The notes under the pieces: model-generated
Told to the model about the DNA's origin: nothing
Database searches by the model: none
Seen by the model: the letters and a program-made list of their open reading frames with translations, nothing else
Origin: Dendrocalamus latiflorus
Lineage: Eukaryota > Streptophyta > Magnoliopsida > Poales > Poaceae
Reading direction: 5' to 3'
Assembly: GCA_017311315.1 (NCBI GenBank)
Contig: CM029612.1
Location: 53,216,200-53,280,199 of the forward strand
Length of the DNA: 64,000 nt
Program-made: the position numbers and the translations under genes
Part shown: positions 60,280-64,000 of the stretch, piece by piece
How positions within the stretch are numbered: position 1 is the first letter of the stretch
How the letters are laid out: the number at the start of each line of letters is the position of its first letter

Positions 60280-61571
60280 TAGTCATCCCACTACACGGCT
60301 ACAGGATCAGATACATCCATTCCTGGGATGCAGAAGATCCGACGCCCTCTCCCTATGCCCTGTTCTGTTCTCCTCCCCATCTCCCGCGTAGGGTCTCGCC
60401 TACTTCTCTCCTCCTCCCGCGTCCTCGTGGATAGCACGACTGTCGCGTGCCAGAATCTAAAACCCCTCAAGCTCAGTCTCGTCGGGGGACAAGGCGGAGC
60501 ACGAGAATGGCGTGGAGGATGCTGCGAAGAAAGGTAGGCTTTTAGTTTTTGGGTCGCTCTGCGGAGCGAACATCTTCCCCAACACCGCCGTTCGCCTCTC
60601 TCCTCCCCCATCGTCTCCCCCTGGCGACCACCTCCCCCGCCCCGCCCGGCGAGCCGCCTGCATCGCCGCGCCGCCCCCGGTCCCACCGCCCCTCACAACC
60701 TAACTCGTCGCCTTGTCGCCACCGCCCTTTGCCATACCCTCGTCCGGCGGCGCCATAGACGCCACCGCCGTTGGCGGTCCAGCCTGCCTCCCGGAGCTAC
60801 CGAGCTAGGGTTGGGGGGGCACGGTGAACCGAACGCCGAACATCCGCAAGATTTTTTTTTGAATTATCATGCATTTTTCTGTTGAGAAATTTTATGATTT
60901 GCCCATTCCCAACAGCTCATTTATTCCATAATTAGTTTTAATTGATCATTTGCCTAAACTTTAGGTCGTTGGGGGAATTAATAATTTGCTCGTATCTTTT
61001 ATTGACATCTGTTCATTTGGCATTTGAATTGATTATTTGCACCATCTTTCGCTGACCATTTGCCCTTTTCAAGACTGAGGTCGTAAGTAGCGGCGGTGGT
61101 CGTAACGGCTGTGGTGAAAGTTTCTAACACTTCTACGGCCTCGTCGCCGACCTCGTGCTCCACATCGATGGGTGCGGCCTTGCGCACGACACCATCTGGG
61201 TATCTCTACATGAGCGAGGTGGACACAGACCTTTTCATGGACTTCTTCGGCGAGCTGCGCTGGCATCGGTCGACGGGCGGCGAAGGTGGACTGGGCCAGC
61301 TATGGCCGGAGCAAGAAGAAAGAACGAAAGAAGAGGAGGGAGGAGAAAGATAAGGGCAAATTTGTTAAAAAGAGCAAATGATCAACGGGTCAGCGAAAGT
61401 TAGGGCAAATAATCAATTGAAATCAACTATAGGGCAAGCAAATAAGCTGATGCCAATAAAAGAGGGGACAAATCATCAATTACCCCAATTAAGAATCGAG
61501 GGCATATTCTGCATTATTTTTTGTCATATCGTAGCAACTTTTATATGTGCGGTAACATCTGCGTATTGCAG
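60280..61571. other. GC-rich then mixed region, possible former leader exons, no gene recognised
   Basis: 60,290-60,830 is GC-rich, with a reading GDKAEHENGVEDAAKK that ends near a GT (60,533) and might be an exon remnant. 61,080-61,345 is another GC-rich patch, with GACTGAG...ACATGAGCGAGGTGG. I cannot assign a gene. Confidence 0.35.
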
Positions 61572-62271
61572 GATTTTCGCACGGGCCTTGTGAATTTGGC
61601 TTTCCGCAAAGATCATGGCGGAACAAAACATTTTACCAGTGGAACATTTGGAAAGCTGGCACGTAAGTTAGTTCTTGTCATAGGGTTGATCGCATTCGAT
61701 TCATTATAACATGTGATAAGTCCAACACATTCTTTCAACAAGTTCGCTTTAACAACATGTTTACTTCAACACTGTTACTGGTATCCTGAAAGTAACTAGG
61801 TGATCAACCCTGTTAGTGTCCTGTGTATGATGTTGTATAGATTTAGTATTTTGTAAGCTACATGGGAAAATATAATTTGTTTTAAGTACGGAGGTTCAAA
61901 GCATGGTTTATTGTTGGGTTTAGTGATACATTGGATTCCTCATAAGGTGCTATGTTGGAGTTACATTTAACTTCCTAATTGCAGAGTTCTTTCATAGCGA
62001 TGGATCCAATGGTGCTGCTAATTGTACGACATTTAAACACTACACTGTCAGGTATCTTCATCTATGTAGTTGGGTGCTTGTATGAGCAAAAGGGGCTCAC
62101 AAGTACGCACTTTTAGCATGGTGCTCTTGGTGGATCATCAACGATTATACGGATCCTTACTTGATTTCTTGTCTCAAGGAGATAACACTTTATATTCAGG
62201 GGCTATTGTTAATCTACCAGGATTTAAGATTTTGAAGAACATTAATAATTCTGCTACTATATCCAGTATTA
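61572..62271 (+). pseudogene. Three exon-like segments of an unrecognised protein
   Basis: Segments 61,572-61,662, 61,985-62,051 and about 62,117-62,271 each have AG and GT borders and join in phase without a stop. They read DFRTGLVNLAFRKDHGGTKH...GKLA, then QFFHSDGSNGAANCTTFKHY, then VDHQRLYGSLLDFLSQGDN...ISSI. The in-phase joins are hard to get by chance over about 104 codons. I do not know the family. No start exon or proper end was found; the frame does not join the dehydrogenase that follows. It may be a captured or broken gene, or part of a real gene whose other exons lie in 60.3-61.5 kb. Confidence 0.45.
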
Positions 62272-62313
62272 GTAAGTTATATGCTTTAAATTTGATTCCT
62301 TTCTTTTCTGAAT

Positions 62314-63130
62314 CAAAGGTTGGAAGGAAAGGTTGCACTGGTAACTGGCGGTGCCGCTGGTATTGGTGAGGCCATTGTTCGCCTCTTCAGACAGCACGGT
62401 GCAAAGGTTTGTATTGCAGATGTCCAAGATGAAGCTGGTCAGCAGGTCTGTGACTCCCTTGGAGGTGACCCAGATGTCCAATTTGTCCACTGCGATGTCA
62501 CAGCTGAGGAAGATGTAAGCCAGGCTGTTGATGCAACGGCTGAAAAGTTTGGCACTCTCGAGTCTCGACACAATGGTCAACAACGCTGGCATTACAGGCA
62601 ATAAGATCACAGATATCCGAAGCGTTGACTTCGCTGAAGTCAGAAAGGTGTTTGACATCAACGTGCACGGCGTATTCCTTGGGATGAAACACGCAGCCCG
62701 CATCATGATCCCCAATAAGAAAGGCTCCATCATCTCGTTAGCAAGTGTTGCTAGTGTCATCGGAGCCGGGATGGGGCCTCATGCATACACAGCAACAAAG
62801 CTTGCCGTGGTGGGTCTCTCCAAGAATGTAGCCGGGGAGCTGGGGAAGCACGGGATACGTGTGAACTGTGTATCTCCCTATGCAGTGCCCACCGGTCTCT
62901 CCATGCCACATTTGCCCCAGGGCGAGCGCAAGGATGATGCATTGAAAGATTTTCTGGCCTTTATTGGCGGTGAAGCAAACTTGAAAGGTGTTGATCTTCT
63001 ACCCAAGGATGTTGCTGAAGCAGTGCTTTACTTGGCAAGTGATGAAGCAAGGTACATCAGCGCGCTCAACCTCCTGGTGGATGGCGGCTTTACATCTGTG
63101 AATCCCAATCTGCGAGCATTTGAGGACTAG
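62314..63130 (+). pseudogene. Short-chain dehydrogenase (xanthoxin dehydrogenase/ABA2-like), frameshifted
   Basis: The frame opens at QRLEGKVALVTGGAAGIGEA, containing the TGxxxGxG NAD-binding motif, and continues to CDVTAEEDVSQAVDATAEKF. A 7 bp tandem duplication (TCTCGAG then TCTCGAC, 62,556-62,569) shifts the frame; the original frame resumes at DTMVNNAGITG (NNAG motif). The catalytic Ser and YxxxK (SLASVAS, AYTATK), the SPYAVPT loop and a full C-terminus (ALNLLVDGGFTSVN...RAFED, then TAG) follow. Apart from the insertion the region is 804 nt, a multiple of three. The usual short first exon with ATG is not found upstream. By memory it is closest to the rice ABA2/xanthoxin dehydrogenase group, which acts in abscisic acid synthesis. 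With the shift, the product would lack the catalytic half. Confidence 0.87.
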
Positions 63131-63755
63131 GAGAGGTTCTTAGGTGCATTTGTCACTTGATATTTCGGATCAAATGTACCATTCTGTTTCATGGACGTTG
63201 ATCAATTGCAATGTATTAAGTATGTCAATAAGCTGGGTGATCTTGTATCGTCAACACTGGATAATTGTATCCCAGCGCTTAAGGACAGCTTTGATTCTTA
63301 TCAGTACTGTTTCTGTTAGTATGTCTGCAAAGTGGTAAGCCAGTGACTTCGACATTTGAATTAAAACAATGCCAATTGGTGTATATATGGTCACTTGATC
63401 ATTGAATGCCTGCACAAAATGAATTTCCAGAAATGTCCAAACAGTCAGTATGTGTTCATTTAACAGAATCTTGATCAGGCATTACCTTTCCTGATCCATG
63501 CACGAACAAAATATATATGATAACTGAATACGAGCACAAAATTGAATTTCCAGAAATGTCCAAACACAGTATGTGTCATTTTAACAGAATTTTGATCTGG
63601 TAGAAATTATTCTGGTACATGGATGAACGAAATATATTGCATTATCTTTCCCGGATCCATGGAAGAAGGCATAGCCAGCGATTATAGTGTGCTCATTTAG
63701 GCTTGAATTTGTGACTTGGTTTTTTTTCACTGTTTGAGATTTTGGTTTTTCCACT
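63131..63755. other. 3' flank of the dehydrogenase pseudogene
   Basis: Contains a two-copy repeat of about 120 bp (TGAATTTCCAGAAATGTCCAAACA at about 63,420 and 63,543, with matching AACAGAAT(C/T)TTGATC downstream). No gene. Confidence 0.5.
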
Positions 63756-63985
63756 GTTTGAGATTTTTTTTGTACTGTAGATGCTGGTAGCTTTTTCAGC
63801 ATAATTAAATTTAAAAAAACTTAAAATAAAAAATATATTATCCTATCACAAACAATGCAAAAGAATATAGAGAAAAAGGGGAAAAAGCAAAAAAGCTAGA
63901 AAAAAAACAAAATTAAGAAACTAGAAGTTAGAAACCAAAAGCTAAAGCCCAAACGAGCAGAAGTCGTCAAACAGTTGGTCGTGTC
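63756..63985 (-). repeat. AT-rich dispersed repeat, copy 5
   Basis: CAGCATAATTAAATTTAAAAA, ATCACAAACAATGCAAAAGA, AAAAAGCTAGAAAAAAAAC and AACTAGAAGTTAGAAACC align with the copies at 18,244 and 30,020. It may run past the window end. Confidence 0.65.
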
Positions 63986-64000
63986 ATATCAGATTATCAG

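Noticed and set aside
62070..62369. 99-codon frame as the first exon of the dehydrogenase
   Set aside because: It crosses the LEGKVALVTGG region in the wrong frame, and the donor at 62,272 does not join the dehydrogenase in phase.

Overview
The window looks like plant nuclear DNA from a grass, most likely Oryza or a close relative. The evidence is genes split by GT-AG introns, GC-rich first exons, many MITEs with Tourist, Mutator and hAT signatures, a Helitron terminus and a Ty1/copia retrotransposon. There are no bacterial operons, CRISPR arrays or prophages. Species and family-level protein identities are judged by eye; no search was run.

Layout. 1-25.1 kb is gene-poor and repeat-rich: a 1.1 kb direct duplication (1.08-2.20 and 3.66-4.76 kb), minisatellites (2.3-2.7, 5.75-6.7 and 20.98-21.25 kb), relics of a GGTCAGACCG-rich family (8.4-10.3, 17.2-18.1, 19.8-20.1 and 21.7 kb), a Tourist MITE (13.4 kb), and an elongator tRNA-Met gene whose intron holds nested transposons (23.36-24.32 kb). 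A Helitron 3' end lies at 25,092. An intact four-exon Nudix hydrolase gene is on the minus strand (25.4-29.7 kb). 30-37 kb is mostly MITEs, including a 1.4 kb Tourist-like element carrying a GC-rich minisatellite and a hAT-like element. 37.4-41.3 kb holds broken gene pieces: an LEA-2/NHL-type pseudogene and two exons of a NEK-type kinase beside Helitron-like hairpins.

The main gene is a complete 14-exon Miro (mitochondrial Rho GTPase) on the minus strand (44,078-56,855), reading to 647 codons plus stop. Intron 12 carries a complete 5.09 kb Ty1/copia element in the same orientation, with identical-looking 322 bp LTRs and a 5 bp target duplication. Its coding region nevertheless has a gag/pol frameshift, an in-frame stop and a changed reverse transcriptase catalytic residue. 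Intron 8 carries a MULE-like element with a perfect 9 bp target duplication. 57-60 kb has GGTCGAA-type minisatellites and a second Mutator-type MITE. The right end carries unrecognised exon-like segments and a short-chain dehydrogenase (xanthoxin dehydrogenase/ABA2-like) broken by a 7 bp tandem duplication.

The two intact genes, Nudix and Miro, are ordinary housekeeping-type genes with no visible functional link. I found no new multi-gene system. The unusual content is transposon biology: nested insertion in a tRNA intron, a young but coding-defective copia copy, gene-fragment capture, and a GTGGTCGAA motif shared by several separate repeat arrays.
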